Positions 43,670-53,105 are shown, counted from the stretch's first letter. The stretch: 64,000 bases of DNA from an uncultured Opitutia bacterium (GCA_945957395.1 CAMFKE010000003.1:248001-312000); one strand, 5' to 3'. Made by a program: numbers and translations. Notes: generated by a model not told the origin, from the sequence alone.

Positions 43670-44872
43670 ATGTCCTCCTCCACTCCCGACTCCGGACGCT
43701 ACGCCGCTCGCGGCGTTTCCGCCTCCAAGGGCGAAGTCCACGCCGTCGTCGACAAGCTCGACCGCGGCCTCTTCCCGCTCGCCTTCTGCAAGATCACCGA
43801 GGACTTCCTCACGGGCAATCCGGAGCTGTGCAACGTCACGCACTCCGACGGCTCCGGCACCAAGTCCCTCCTGGCCTACCTGTGGTGGAAGGAGACCGGC
43901 GACGCCTCCGCCTTCCGCGGCATCGCGCAGGACAGCATCGTGATGAACATCGACGACCTGCTGTGCGTCGGCGCCACGGGCCGCATCCTCCTTTCCTCCA
44001 CCGTCAACCGCAACGCGCGCAACATCCCCGGCGAGGTGCTCGCGCACCTCATCCAAGGCACCGAGGACTTCCTGCAAACCCTGCGCGACTTCGGCTTCGA
44101 CATCCGCTCCGGCGGCGGCGAGACGGCCGATGTGGGCGACCTCACGAAGACCCTCACCGTCGACTCCACCGCCACCGCCGTGATGCGTCGCGACGCCGTG
44201 GTGGACGCCGCGAAGATCCGCCCGGGTCTGTCCATCGTGGGCATCGCCTCCGGCGGCTTCTGCGCCTACGAGCAGGGCGAGAACTCCGGCATCGGCTCCA
44301 ACGGCCTCACCTCGGCCCGCCACGAGCTGCTCTCCAAGCACTACGCCGAAAAGTATCCGGAAACTTACGACAGCAACACGCCCTTCGACCTCGTCTACTG
44401 CGGCGGCTACAGGATGCAGGATCCGCTTCCCGGCTCCACGCTCTCCGTCGGCAGGGCGCTGATGTCGCCCACGCGCACCTACGCCCCGTTCGTGCTGCGC
44501 CTGCTGCGCGAGCTCGGCGTCTCCCGCGTGCCCGGCCTCATCCACTGCTCCGGCGGCGCGATGACCAAGTGCAAGCGCTTCGGCACCAAGGTGCACTTCA
44601 TCAAGGACAACCTCTTCCCCGCGCCGCCGGTGTTCGCCGCCATCGCCAAGGCCTCCGGCACCGACGCGCACGAGATGCACAAGGTGTACAACATGGGCCA
44701 GCGCCTCGAGGTGTATGTCGAGCCCAAGGATGTGCCCGCCGTGCTCGCCATCGCCGGTTCGCTCAAGCTCGAGGCCCGCGTGATCGGCCGCACCGAGGCT
44801 TCCGCGCAGCCCGACGGCGCCAACCACGTCACCGTGGTGACCGCCGCCGGCGAGGTACTCGAATACCGTTGA
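43670..44872 (+). CDS. purM: Phosphoribosylformylglycinamidine cyclo-ligase, divergent long form
   Basis: 400 residues from the ATG at 43670; the frame is open upstream through repeat DNA, which is not protein-like. Family segments are [53 protein letters not shown] and [17 protein letters not shown]. It belongs to the PurM/PurL-like ATP-binding superfamily and makes aminoimidazole ribotide from formylglycinamidine ribotide. The form resembles that of Bacteroidota (as does PurF at 28-30 kb) more than E. coli PurM. It is separated by 80 bases from the next gene. Confidence 0.88.
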   Translation: MSSSTPDSGRYAARGVSASKGEVHAVVDKLDRGLFPLAFCKITEDFLTGNPELCNVTHSDGSGTKSLLAYLWWKETGDASAFRGIAQDSIVMNIDDLLCVGATGRILLSSTVNRNARNIPGEVLAHLIQGTEDFLQTLRDFGFDIRSGGGETADVGDLTKTLTVDSTATAVMRRDAVVDAAKIRPGLSIVGIASGGFCAYEQGENSGIGSNGLTSARHELLSKHYAEKYPETYDSNTPFDLVYCGGYRMQDPLPGSTLSVGRALMSPTRTYAPFVLRLLRELGVSRVPGLIHCSGGAMTKCKRFGTKVHFIKDNLFPAPPVFAAIAKASGTDAHEMHKVYNMGQRLEVYVEPKDVPAVLAIAGSLKLEARVIGRTEASAQPDGANHVTVVTAAGEVLEYR

Positions 44873-44902
44873 GCCATTTTCCGCCAGGTTCATTTCAGAT
44901 AC

Positions 44903-44943
44903 CAGGCCGTTCGCTTTGACCAAGGCGGACGGCCTTCTAACAT
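44903..44943 (+). promoter_or_regulatory. Possible hairpin and promoter before the SGNH hydrolase
   Basis: AGGCCGT at 44904 pairs with ACGGCCT near 44929 in an imperfect hairpin that could end purM. Overlapping it, TTGACC (44916-44921), 16 bases and TAACAT (44938-44943) make a good sigma-70-type promoter only 9 bases before the ATG at 44953, which implies a leaderless or very short-leader message. Confidence 0.4.
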
Positions 44944-44952
44944 CCCCTCCGT

Positions 44953-45768
44953 ATGACTCACCGCATTCCTTTCCTTCTGCTTTCCGCCTTCGCCCTCGTC
45001 TCCTCCTTCGCGCCGCTGCACGCGGCGCCGGCCAAGGCGAAGGCCGGCCCCGTGGCCGCTTCCGACGCCATTCCGGACGAGCGCCGTCGCAAGTGGTGGA
45101 TGCCCCGCCACGAGGCGATCATCGCGCGCAACGCCGCCGAGAAGCCCGACATCATCCTGGTGGGCGACTCCATCACGCACTGGTGGGGCGGCCTTCCCGC
45201 CGACGGCTCCAAGAACACCGGCGCCGCCGTGTTCGACTACTACTTCGGCGACCGCAAGGTGACCAACCTCGGCTACGCCTCCGATCGCACCTACCATGTG
45301 ATCTGGCGCCTCAAGAACGGCGAGCTCGACGGCATTTCGCCCAAGGTCGCCGTCGTCATGATCGGCACGAACAACCACCCGACGCCCGGCCACACGCCCG
45401 AGGACACCGCCGGCGCGGTGAAGGACATCTGCGCGCTGATCCGCAAGAGCTCGCCCAACACCAAGATCCTGCTGCTCGCCGTGTTCCCCCGCGACAACCA
45501 GAAGAAGGCCGATTACATCGCCTTCCCGGGCCTGGTGAACAAGCACCTCGCGAAGCTCGACGGCAAGGACGGCATCACCTACCTCGATCTCAGCGACAAG
45601 CTCGGCAATCCCGACGGCACCACGCGCGCCGGCCTCTTCTACGACAGGATTCACCCGACCGCCGAAGGCTACAAGGTTTGGGGCGAGGCCATGGAGCCCA
45701 CGCTCGCCAAGCTGCTCGGCACCCAGCCCAAGCCGCCCATGCCCGACGCCCCCAAGAAGGGCAAGTAA
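44953..45768 (+). CDS. Exported SGNH/GDSL hydrolase (PAF-acetylhydrolase-like)
   Basis: 271 residues with a signal peptide (MTHRIPFLLLSAFALVSSFAP) ending near residue 25. The SGNH blocks are present: ILVGDSITHWW (nucleophile Ser), TNLGYASDRTYHVIWRL (Gly), VVMIGTNNHPT (Asn) and FYDRIHPTAEGYKVW (Asp and His). The arrangement is that of the PAF-AH IB gamma-like group often found in polysaccharide-degrading bacteria, where members deacetylate sugars. The substrate is not visible. It stands alone with its own terminator. Confidence 0.9.
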   Translation: MTHRIPFLLLSAFALVSSFAPLHAAPAKAKAGPVAASDAIPDERRRKWWMPRHEAIIARNAAEKPDIILVGDSITHWWGGLPADGSKNTGAAVFDYYFGDRKVTNLGYASDRTYHVIWRLKNGELDGISPKVAVVMIGTNNHPTPGHTPEDTAGAVKDICALIRKSSPNTKILLLAVFPRDNQKKADYIAFPGLVNKHLAKLDGKDGITYLDLSDKLGNPDGTTRAGLFYDRIHPTAEGYKVWGEAMEPTLAKLLGTQPKPPMPDAPKKGK

Positions 45769-45803
45769 GGCCGGTTCTTCCCGGGCTCTGTGTCCGGGAA
45801 ATA

Positions 45804-45838
45804 AAAGCCCCTCCGGTCGTGCCGGAGGGGCTTTTTTT
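45804..45838. terminator. Terminator between SGNH hydrolase and kdsA
   Basis: AAAGCCCCTCCGG pairs with CCGGAGGGGCTTT around a 6-base loop and continues in T. It can serve both convergent genes. Confidence 0.88.
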
Positions 45839-45856
45839 GCCGATCAACCGCGCGGC

Positions 45857-46660
45857 TTAGCGCACGGCGCGCCAAACGCGCAGGCACTGCTCGATGAGCC
45901 CTTCGAACTCGCCCAGCGGGATCTGGCTGGGGCCGTCCGAGATGGCCTCGGCGGGGTTCGGGTGCGTCTCCATGAACAGGCCGGAGGCGCCGGCGGCGAG
46001 GGCCGCCTTGGCCAGCATGGGCACGAACTCGCGCTTGCCGCCCGAGGAGCCGTCGGCGGCTCCGGGCAGCTGCACGGCGTGCGTGGCGTCCATGACGGTG
46101 GGCGTGCCGTTGGCGGCCATGATGGGGAAGGAGCGCATGTCCACGACCAGGTTCTGGTAGCCGAAGGTGGTGCCGCGTTCGCACTGCCAGATCTCGCCGG
46201 CGCCGGAGTCGCGCAGCTTCTGCACCACATGCTTCATTTCGAAGGGCGACAGGAACTGGCCCTTCTTCACGTTCACGCAGCGGCCGGTGCTGCCGGCGGC
46301 CACGAGCAGGTCGGTCTGGCGGCACAGGAACGCGGGGATCTGCAGCACATCGCACACCTTGGCGACCGGCGCGCACTGCTCGGGCGCGTGCACATCGGTG
46401 ATGCAGGGGAAGCCGAATTCCTTCTTGATCGCCGCATGGATCTCCAGGCCAGCCTCGAGGCCGGGGCCGCGCTTGCCGCCGCCGGAGGTGCGGTTGGCTT
46501 TGTCGAAGGAGCCCTTGAAGACGATGTTGAGGTCCTTGTGCTTGTCGCGCAGGCGAGCCATTTCCACGGCGACCGTGCGGGCGACGGTCATGTTTTCGAG
46601 CGAGCAGGGGCCCGCGATGAGCAGGAGACGGGACGGGTCGTAGATCATGAGGTCGCGCAT
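45857..46660 (-). CDS. kdsA: 3-deoxy-8-phosphooctulonate synthase
   Basis: 267 residues from the ATG at 46660; an ATG at 46648 would drop four residues. Family segments are [72 protein letters not shown] and [20 protein letters not shown]. KdsA joins arabinose 5-phosphate and phosphoenolpyruvate to make Kdo-8-phosphate, the first step to the inner core of lipopolysaccharide. Its presence supports a cell with an LPS-type outer membrane. It is divergent from the tRNA-Glu gene. Confidence 0.95.
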   Translation of the reverse strand: MRDLMIYDPSRLLLIAGPCSLENMTVARTVAVEMARLRDKHKDLNIVFKGSFDKANRTSGGGKRGPGLEAGLEIHAAIKKEFGFPCITDVHAPEQCAPVAKVCDVLQIPAFLCRQTDLLVAAGSTGRCVNVKKGQFLSPFEMKHVVQKLRDSGAGEIWQCERGTTFGYQNLVVDMRSFPIMAANGTPTVMDATHAVQLPGAADGSSGGKREFVPMLAKAALAAGASGLFMETHPNPAEAISDGPSQIPLGEFEGLIEQCLRVWRAVR

Positions 46661-46752
46661 CAAGCCGGCTGTCCTCTCCCTAGGAAAGCGGAAACCGGCT
46701 CGCTCCCTCGACGACGCCCGTCGATTTTTTTGAAAACTTTGGGAAAAAGCTC

Positions 46753-46781
46753 TTGACGAAAACGAAGGAGCCGGCACAACA
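46753..46781 (+). promoter_or_regulatory. Possible tRNA-Glu promoter
   Basis: TTGACG at 46753-46758 is a good -35 element about 50 bases before the tRNA. The -10 region 17 bases on (ACAACA) is weak. Confidence 0.3.
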
Positions 46782-46802
46782 GCCGATGTTCGAAAGAACA
46801 AG

Positions 46803-46880
46803 GCCCTCGTCGTCTAGCCCGGTCTAGGACACGTCGCTTTCACTGATGTAACCGGGGTTCGAATCCCCGCGAGGGCGCCA
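46803..46880 (+). tRNA. tRNA-Glu, anticodon TTC
   Basis: The acceptor stem GCCCTCG pairs with CGAGGGC, and GCCA follows in the genomic sequence (discriminator G plus encoded CCA). The D arm has GTCT/AGGAC, the anticodon arm is CGTCG-CTTTCAC-TGATG (two G-U pairs) with TTC as anticodon, and the T arm is CGGGG-TTCGAAT-CCCCG. The length is 78 bases. It lies in the gap between kdsA and the coiled-coil lipoprotein gene. Confidence 0.96.
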
Positions 46881-46884
46881 CTTT

Positions 46885-46912
46885 AAAGCCGCAGGTAACA
46901 CCTGCGGCTTTT
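46885..46912 (+). terminator. Terminator after tRNA-Glu
   Basis: AAAGCCGCAGGT pairs with ACCTGCGGCTTT around a 4-base loop and ends in T. It starts 4 bases after the tRNA. Confidence 0.88.
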
Positions 46913-46949
46913 CTGTTTTCGCCTCTGACCGCCCGTGCGCCTCGGGGCA

Positions 46950-46992
46950 AAAAGAAACCCCCGCGCCGGAGTGGGCCGGGCGGGGGGGCTTT
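46950..46992 (-). terminator. Probable terminator of the coiled-coil lipoprotein gene
   Basis: On the minus strand a G+C-rich imperfect hairpin (GCCCCCCGCCCGGC against GCCGGCGCGGGGG-like arm) ends in TTTCTTTTT, 25 bases after the lipoprotein stop. Confidence 0.6.
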
Positions 46993-47016
46993 GGTCGCGG
47001 AAGAGGTGGGGGCGGC

Positions 47017-47811
47017 TCAGAAGCCGAAACCCTTGAGCGTCTGAGTGGCCTTGTTCACCGAATCCACCGCGCCGGCGAGCTTGCCGCTGTAAGAGCCCAT
47101 CAGGTTTGTGAGCATCTCCTTTTGCGAGTCGGTGAACTTGGCGTTGGACGCCATGTTCTTGAGGTTGCTCACGATGGCGCCCGTGTCCTTGGCCTTGATG
47201 GCCTCGATCGTCTGCTTCACCGCGCCGCCCGAAGCGGGGTCGTTGGCGTCGAAGTTGCGGCCCAGCACGAGCACGCCGAGGTTGCTCTGCACTTCCTTCA
47301 CCAGCGCCATCTGTTCCTCGCTGGGCTTGAGCGCCACGATCTTGTTGAGCGCCGAGGTCGACTCGGTGTCGTTGCCGGAGGTCACGCCGGTGATGAGCTT
47401 GTTCAGCTCGGCCTTCACCGGCTCGGTGACTCCGGGGTTGTTAAGCAGGTTCTTGGCGGATTCCACGGCCTTGGTGGACAGGGCGGCCAGTTCGGCCTGC
47501 GCCTTGGCGGCGGCGTCGGCCACGGCGGCCTTCGCCTGCTCCTCGGCCTGCTTGGCCGCGTCGGCGGCCTGTTGCTTCGCCTGTTCGGCGGCTTCCAGCG
47601 CCTGCTGCTTGGCTTGCTCGGCGGCGGCGGTGGCCTGGGCGGTCACATCGGCGACGACCTGCTTGGCCTGGTCTTTCACGCCGGGCGTCGCGGGCTGTTC
47701 GGCGGCAGGCGGCGTCGCGGGGGTGCTTGCGGGCTGTTCGTCCTTCTTTTTGCCGCATCCGGAGAGGGCGACGGCGGATACAAGGAGCAGCGGGAGGATG
47801 GCTTTGTTCAT
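47017..47811 (-). CDS. Lipoprotein with long alanine/glutamine coiled coil
   Basis: 264 residues from the ATG at 47811. The lipobox is clear (MNKAILPLLLVSAVALSGC, Cys19), followed by a lysine patch and a Pro/Thr linker. Residues about 50-130 are a nearly uninterrupted helix of repeated units such as AEQAKQQALEAAEQAKQQA, with Ala, Gln, Glu and Lys only, like TolA or Lpp-type stalks. The last ~130 residues form a second helical domain (NLKNMASNAKFTDSQKEML). No family is recognised. It is probably an envelope spacer or scaffold. It is divergent from putA. Confidence 0.75.
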   Translation of the reverse strand: MNKAILPLLLVSAVALSGCGKKKDEQPASTPATPPAAEQPATPGVKDQAKQVVADVTAQATAAAEQAKQQALEAAEQAKQQAADAAKQAEEQAKAAVADAAAKAQAELAALSTKAVESAKNLLNNPGVTEPVKAELNKLITGVTSGNDTESTSALNKIVALKPSEEQMALVKEVQSNLGVLVLGRNFDANDPASGGAVKQTIEAIKAKDTGAIVSNLKNMASNAKFTDSQKEMLTNLMGSYSGKLAGAVDSVNKATQTLKGFGF

Positions 47812-48046
47812 AGCGGGATTGGAATGAAAGGCGCCCACATTGGTCCGGGCGGCCGTGCAAGGCAATAGGCGAGCGCACGCTTCGCATCCGCCTCGCGGCG
47901 ACCGCGTCGGCTCCCTCCCGCGACCCCGGTCCGCTCTCTCTCCCCCCGGTCCGGAAATCCCGGTCGTTTTTTTCAAATCACCGCCTACGCCGTGGCGCTC
48001 CGCCCCAGCGGCGGCACGCACTTCAAACCCGTTTTACGCGTCCATC

Positions 48047-51000
48047 ATGCCCACCAACACCGCCATCACCGGCCTGCTTTCCTCGGTCAAAGGCAAGCCC
48101 GTCGTTCACGCCGAACTCGCCAAGCGCGCCGTCGAGCTCGCCGGCGAACTGCTGAAGGAAGCCAACGCCCGCCGCACGCCCGCCGACAAGCGTCAGGGCG
48201 AAAAAATGTCGCGCATGATGGAGGACCCGCAGGGCAAGGCCTTCACCGTCGCCCTCGCCGACCGCGCCTTCCGCTCCTCCAACCCCGCGGTGGTCACCGA
48301 GCAGCTGCGCCACCTGCTGAAGGGCTACGGCATGCCGAAGTACCTCTTCCCGTCCGAGAAGTTCCTGATGGGCCTCGGCGCCTTCGGCTCCCACTTCACC
48401 CCGGGCCTCGTCGCCGACCAGGTCACCAAGACCCTCCGCGAGGAATCCGCCTCCGTCATCCTTCCCGGCGAGACCGCCGAGCTCACCAAGCATGTGCGCA
48501 AGCGCAAGCAGGACGGCATCCGCCTGAACCTCAACAAGCTCGGCGAGGCCATCCTCGGCGAGGAGGAGGCCGCCCACCGCTTCAAGCTCAACCTCGAGCT
48601 GCTCTCCTCCGAGAACGCCGACTACATCTCGGTCAAAATCTCCTCCGTCTTCTCCCGCTGCAACGCCATCTCCTTCGAGTGGACCGTCGGCGAGATCCAG
48701 AAGCGCCTGCGCGAGTTCTACCGCGTCGCCATGAAGAACCCCGTCACCCTCGCCGACGGCTCCAAGCGCGCCAAGTTCGTGAACCTCGACATGGAGGAAT
48801 ACCGCGACCTGGAGATGACCATCGCCGCCTTCACGCGCACGCTCGACGAACCCGAGTTCAAGAGCCTGCGCGCCGGCATCGTGCTCCAGGCCTACCTGCC
48901 CGACGCCCGCGGCGCCCTCGTCTTCCTCACGGAATGGGCCAAGAAGCGCGTGGCCGCCGGCGGAGCCCCCATCAAGGTGCGCATCGTCAAGGGCGCCAAC
49001 CTCGCCATGGAGACCGCCGAGGCCGCCATCAAGGATTGGGAAGTCGCCCCCTACGTGACCAAGGCCGATGTCGACGCCAACTACAAGGGCTGCGTCCAGT
49101 ACGCGCTCACCAAGGAGAACACCGCCGCCGTGCACATCGGCGTGGCCTCCCACAACCTCTTTGACGTCGCCTACGCCCTTCTCCTTCGCTCCGCCTACGG
49201 CCTCGAAGGCCAGGTCGAAATCGAGATGCTCGAAGGCATGGCCAACCATCAGGCCGGCGCCGTGCGCGACGCCGCCGACGGCCTCCTCCTCTACGCCCCC
49301 GTGGTGACCAAGGACGACTTCCAGTCCGCCATCGCCTACCTCGTGCGCCGCCTCGACGAAAACACCGCCGAGGAAAACTTCCTGCACGACCTCTTCGGTC
49401 TCGAGGTCGGCTCCGCCGCCTGGAAGAAGCAGGAGAAGATGTTCCTGGCCGCCGTCTCCAACGCCGGCACCGTATCCACCGAACCCCGACGCAAGCAGAA
49501 CCGCGCCACCGAAAAGTGGTCCGCCGACAAGTTCGCCGGCAAGTTCCACAACTCCCCCGACACCGACTGGGTGCTGCGCGCCAACCGCGAGTGGGTCGAG
49601 GCCAAGATCGCCGCCCTCAAGAACGGCCCCGCCCCGCAGTTCGGCCTGCGCATCGCCGGCGAGGAGATCACCTCCAACTTCGACGGCAAGGGCGCCGACC
49701 CCTCCCGCCCCGGCGTCGCCGCCTACACCTACACCGTCGCCGACGAAACCCTCGTCGAGCGCGCCATCGCCTCCGCCCACGAGGCTCAGAAGGCCTGGGG
49801 CGCCCGTCCCGCCTCCGAGCGCCGCGCCATTCTCCTGAATGTCGCCGCCGAACTCGAGAAGGCCCGCGGCGAGCTCATCGCCGTCGCCATCCTCGACGGC
49901 GGCAAGACCGCCTACGAGGCCGATGTCGAGATCTCCGAAGCCATCGACTTCGCCAACTACTACGCGCGCGCCTTCGACGGCAAGGACACCTACGCCGGCG
50001 CCACCGGCACGCCCCTGGGCCTCATCACCGTCACCCCGCCCTGGAACTTCCCCATCGCCATCCCGGCCGGCGGCGTGCTCGCCGCCCTCGCCGCCGGATG
50101 CTCGGTCATCCTCAAGCCCGCCCGCGACTCCGTCTACTGCGGCCGCCGCATGATGGAGGCCCTCTGGGCCGCCGGCGTGCCCTCCGAGGTCGCCCAGTTC
50201 GTCGTCACCCGCTCCTCCGCGCAGGGCAAGGCCCTGGTGGTCGACCCGCGCGTGGCCGGCGTGGTGCTCACCGGCGCCACCGACACCGCCGACATGTTCC
50301 TCGGCTGGAAGCCCGAGCTGCGCCTCTTCGCCGAAACCGGCGGCAAGAACGCCATCATCATCACCGCCAACGCCGACCGCGACCAGGCCATCAAGGACCT
50401 CGTGAAGTCCTCCTTCGGCCACGCCGGCCAGAAGTGCTCCGCCGCCTCGCTCGCCATCCTCGAGGCCGAGGTCTACGACGACCCCACCTTCCGCAAGCAG
50501 CTCAAGGACGCCGCCGCCTCGCTCATCGTGGGCTCCGGCTGGGATCTGCAGACCGAGATGCCCACCGTCATCCACGCTCCGGACGAGACCCTCAAGCGCG
50601 GCCTCACCACGCTCGACAAGGGCGAGGAGTGGCTGCTCGAGCCCCGCAACCTCGACAACAACCCCTGCCTGTGGACCCCGGGCATCAAGCTCGGCGTCAC
50701 CAACGACTCCTGGTACCGCAAGACCGAGAACTTCGGACCCGTGCTCGGCCTCGTCCGCGCCGAGAACCTCGAGGACGCCATCCGCATCCAGAACGACTCC
50801 TTCTACGGCCTCACCGGCGGCATCCACACGCTCGACGAGCGCGAAATCGCCATCTGGAAGGAGCGCGTCGAAGTGGGTAACGCCTATGTGAACCGCCCCA
50901 TCACCGGCGCCATCGTGAACCGCCAGCCCTTCGGCGGCTGGAAGCGTTCCTGCTACGGTCCCGGCGCCAAGGCCGGCGGCCCCAACTATGTCGCCCAGTT

Positions 51001-51616
51001 CCTCAGCTGGACCCCCGACGCCAAGCACCTCCCCGCCTCCCACCTGGCGCCCGTGCCCGCGGCCTCCGTCATGGAGTCCCTCCTGAGCTTCGTCGGCGCC
51101 GCCGAGGCCCAGTCGCTGCACGCCGCCGCCTCGCACTTCGCCGAGGTGCACGCCAAGGAGTTCTCCAAGGACCACGACCCGTCCGGCATCGCCTTCGAGT
51201 CCAATGTCTTCCGCTACCGCAAGGACTCCGGCGTGCTCATCCGCTTCGGCAAGGCCGACGCCAAGATGGACATCGCCCTGGCGATCCTCGCCGCCAAGAC
51301 CGCCGGCGTGCCGGCCGTCGTGTCCGTCGAGCCCGGCGTGACCGTGCCCTCGGTGCCCGAGGTGCAGGTCGTGCCCGAGACCGAGGCCCAGCTCGCCGAA
51401 CGCCTCGCCAAGGGCGGCGTGAACGGTGTGTTCCGCACCTTCTCGTCCGTCTCCGACGCGCTGCGCCGCGCCGCCAACTCCGCCTACCTGCGCCCCGTGC
51501 CCGGCCGCGCCGTGCCCAACGGTCGCCTGGAGCTGCGCGGCCTTTACCGCGAGCAGGCCATGTCGCACTGCGTGCACCGCTACGGCACCCTCATCCCCGC
51601 CCCGCAGCACGCCTAA
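48047..51616 (+). CDS. putA: Bifunctional proline dehydrogenase / P5C dehydrogenase
   Basis: 1189 residues from the ATG at 48047; the frame is open further upstream without protein character. The first ~480 residues are the FAD proline dehydrogenase barrel (VLQAYLPDARGALVFL, RIVKGANLAMETAEA). Residues about 530-1010 are the aldehyde dehydrogenase, with TPPWNFPIAIPAGG, catalytic Glu763 in FAETGGKNA and Cys797 in GHAGQKCSAA. A ~170-residue C-terminal domain follows. PutA converts proline to glutamate with quinone and NAD. There is no N-terminal DNA-binding domain, so it is not a self-repressor of the E. coli type. It stands alone, ended by a terminator. Confidence 0.94.
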   Translation: MPTNTAITGLLSSVKGKPVVHAELAKRAVELAGELLKEANARRTPADKRQGEKMSRMMEDPQGKAFTVALADRAFRSSNPAVVTEQLRHLLKGYGMPKYLFPSEKFLMGLGAFGSHFTPGLVADQVTKTLREESASVILPGETAELTKHVRKRKQDGIRLNLNKLGEAILGEEEAAHRFKLNLELLSSENADYISVKISSVFSRCNAISFEWTVGEIQKRLREFYRVAMKNPVTLADGSKRAKFVNLDMEEYRDLEMTIAAFTRTLDEPEFKSLRAGIVLQAYLPDARGALVFLTEWAKKRVAAGGAPIKVRIVKGANLAMETAEAAIKDWEVAPYVTKADVDANYKGCVQYALTKENTAAVHIGVASHNLFDVAYALLLRSAYGLEGQVEIEMLEGMANHQAGAVRDAADGLLLYAPVVTKDDFQSAIAYLVRRLDENTAEENFLHDLFGLEVGSAAWKKQEKMFLAAVSNAGTVSTEPRRKQNRATEKWSADKFAGKFHNSPDTDWVLRANREWVEAKIAALKNGPAPQFGLRIAGEEITSNFDGKGADPSRPGVAAYTYTVADETLVERAIASAHEAQKAWGARPASERRAILLNVAAELEKARGELIAVAILDGGKTAYEADVEISEAIDFANYYARAFDGKDTYAGATGTPLGLITVTPPWNFPIAIPAGGVLAALAAGCSVILKPARDSVYCGRRMMEALWAAGVPSEVAQFVVTRSSAQGKALVVDPRVAGVVLTGATDTADMFLGWKPELRLFAETGGKNAIIITANADRDQAIKDLVKSSFGHAGQKCSAASLAILEAEVYDDPTFRKQLKDAAASLIVGSGWDLQTEMPTVIHAPDETLKRGLTTLDKGEEWLLEPRNLDNNPCLWTPGIKLGVTNDSWYRKTENFGPVLGLVRAENLEDAIRIQNDSFYGLTGGIHTLDEREIAIWKERVEVGNAYVNRPITGAIVNRQPFGGWKRSCYGPGAKAGGPNYVAQFLSWTPDAKHLPASHLAPVPAASVMESLLSFVGAAEAQSLHAAASHFAEVHAKEFSKDHDPSGIAFESNVFRYRKDSGVLIRFGKADAKMDIALAILAAKTAGVPAVVSVEPGVTVPSVPEVQVVPETEAQLAERLAKGGVNGVFRTFSSVSDALRRAANSAYLRPVPGRAVPNGRLELRGLYREQAMSHCVHRYGTLIPAPQHA

Positions 51617-51654
51617 GCGCCTCCGTGGTCGCGGGCTCTCCGTCCGCCTCCCCG

Positions 51655-51690
51655 CCAAAAAAGGCCGTCCCTCGCGGGGCGGCCTTTTTT
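51655..51690. terminator. Terminator after putA
   Basis: AAAAAAGGCCG pairs with CGGCCTTTTTT around an inner imperfect stem. It can serve both convergent genes. Confidence 0.85.
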
Positions 51691-51728
51691 ATGCCTCCGG
51701 GGCGCGGGGCGGCCCTTGGATGCGCGGC

Positions 51729-53105
51729 TCAGGGCAGGATGTCCCGGTGCGCCTCGCGGTCTTGTGCGTCGCGCACGCAGACACGGCTGACGGCGTCGCC
51801 CACGGCGTGCACGCGCCGGCCCCACTCAAGCGAATCCAGCCGCACGGTCTCCCACGGCGCGTTGCGCTCGCTGGCGCGCGCCAGCCGCTGCGTTTTCTCG
51901 TCGTGCGAGCGGTGCCAGAGGCGGCGCGGGAAGCGCGCGATGAGCGCCGAGCACTCCGCCTCGCCGCGCTCCAGCAGCGCGGCGGCGTCGGGCACGCCGA
52001 GGAGCAGCCGCAGCGCCGGGTGGTCGAGCGCGCACGAGTCCGAATCGGGCTCGGCAACGCGGGCCCAGTCGGTGGCGGCGATGAGCACCCGCGCGCCGGG
52101 CGGCGCGTTGCCCGCAAGCACGCGCCGTTGCGCCTCCCGCTTGAGGTGGCGCGCCAGCCCGGCGCCCGAGGGCGTGCCTGTGTCGATGTGCCAGAGGTGT
52201 CCCGGCGCCGGCATGGCGCGCGCGTCGTGCACGACCTCGGCCTCCTCCAGGTACTCGCGTAGGTGGCTGAAAAGGCGCAGCACCTGCGGGGGCGGCGGCC
52301 GCTCCAGGAAGGTTTCCATGGCCGCGGGCATGCGGGATGATCGCGCGGCGATCCGGCTTAGCAGCGCGTCGCGCTCACCTTCGTCATGGGAAATTGAATG
52401 CAGAAGCGGGATTTCCGGCCTGTCGCCCGCCGCGAAGACGAGCGAGGCGAGCGAGCTCACATACTTGTACGCGAAAAGGCCCAGAGGCTCCATGCCCCGG
52501 ATGCGCTCCGTCAGGTCCGCGGGCGATTCGGCGTCGGCCAGGAAATCGCACGCCCAGTCGGGCTCGGCCTTCACCGGACCCTCGTAGCGCAAGCGGGCCG
52601 GGGCGGCGCGCACCGCGCCGTCCGAGTGCCGGCGGAATCGTCCGCCGGGAATCCGCGCCCAGTCGGCGAAGTCGGCGCGGGCGGTGGGGCGCCACCCTTC
52701 GGGCGCCTGCAGCGCCTTGGGAGAGTCGACCGTCTCGCACTCGCCGAAGGTCATGTGCCAGGCCGTGCCGTCGTCCTCGACCAGCCGGTGCAGGTGCCTG
52801 CCTCGCTCGCTGCTGTGGAACCGGCGGGCCACATCGAACCCCGCCGTGGCCAGCGCGCGCTCCAACCCCGGCAGCGGGTGACCCAGCGCGAGCCCGCACA
52901 GGTTGCCCGGGTTCACGCGCACGACATCGGTGAGCAGCTCAAGCTGCGAGAGCAGCAGGGCCGAGTCGGCGTCGCCCAGGCACACCGCGCTGCGGTCCGC
53001 ATGCGGGTCCGGCGGCCCCGCCCGTTCGGCGTCCGACAGCTCGGCCTCGGCGTGAGGTTTCCCGTGTTCCTTGGAGAAGAGATGATTGAAAAGGGAGGCG
53101 CACAT
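51729..53105 (-). CDS. Protein of unknown function, 458 residues
   Basis: No signal peptide and no membrane helix are seen, and no family is recognised. The sequence is rich in Arg, Ala, His and Trp. Features are an acidic N-terminus, a segment PGNLCGLALGHPLPGLERALATAGFDVARRFH (shown split: ends at GLERAL then ATAGF) that resembles an alpha/beta turn, and a C-terminal half with several His/Asp patches (GHLWHIDTGTPSG; LWHRSHDEKTQRL). Composition and third-position G+C fit the neighbours and support a real gene. Opposite-strand frames here are arginine-rich and not credible. It is transcribed toward putA from a 160-base gap after the GH2 gene. Confidence 0.62.
   Translation of the reverse strand: MCASLFNHLFSKEHGKPHAEAELSDAERAGPPDPHADRSAVCLGDADSALLLSQLELLTDVVRVNPGNLCGLALGHPLPGLERALATAGFDVARRFHSSERGRHLHRLVEDDGTAWHMTFGECETVDSPKALQAPEGWRPTARADFADWARIPGGRFRRHSDGAVRAAPARLRYEGPVKAEPDWACDFLADAESPADLTERIRGMEPLGLFAYKYVSSLASLVFAAGDRPEIPLLHSISHDEGERDALLSRIAARSSRMPAAMETFLERPPPPQVLRLFSHLREYLEEAEVVHDARAMPAPGHLWHIDTGTPSGAGLARHLKREAQRRVLAGNAPPGARVLIAATDWARVAEPDSDSCALDHPALRLLLGVPDAAALLERGEAECSALIARFPRRLWHRSHDEKTQRLARASERNAPWETVRLDSLEWGRRVHAVGDAVSRVCVRDAQDREAHRDILP

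Noticed and set aside
48023-51658. Open frame of about 1200 codons antisense to the whole of putA
   Set aside because: It is a mirror of GNC-type codons in putA, consists of Gly, Val, Asp, Leu-rich low-complexity sequence and has no motif. putA is certain.
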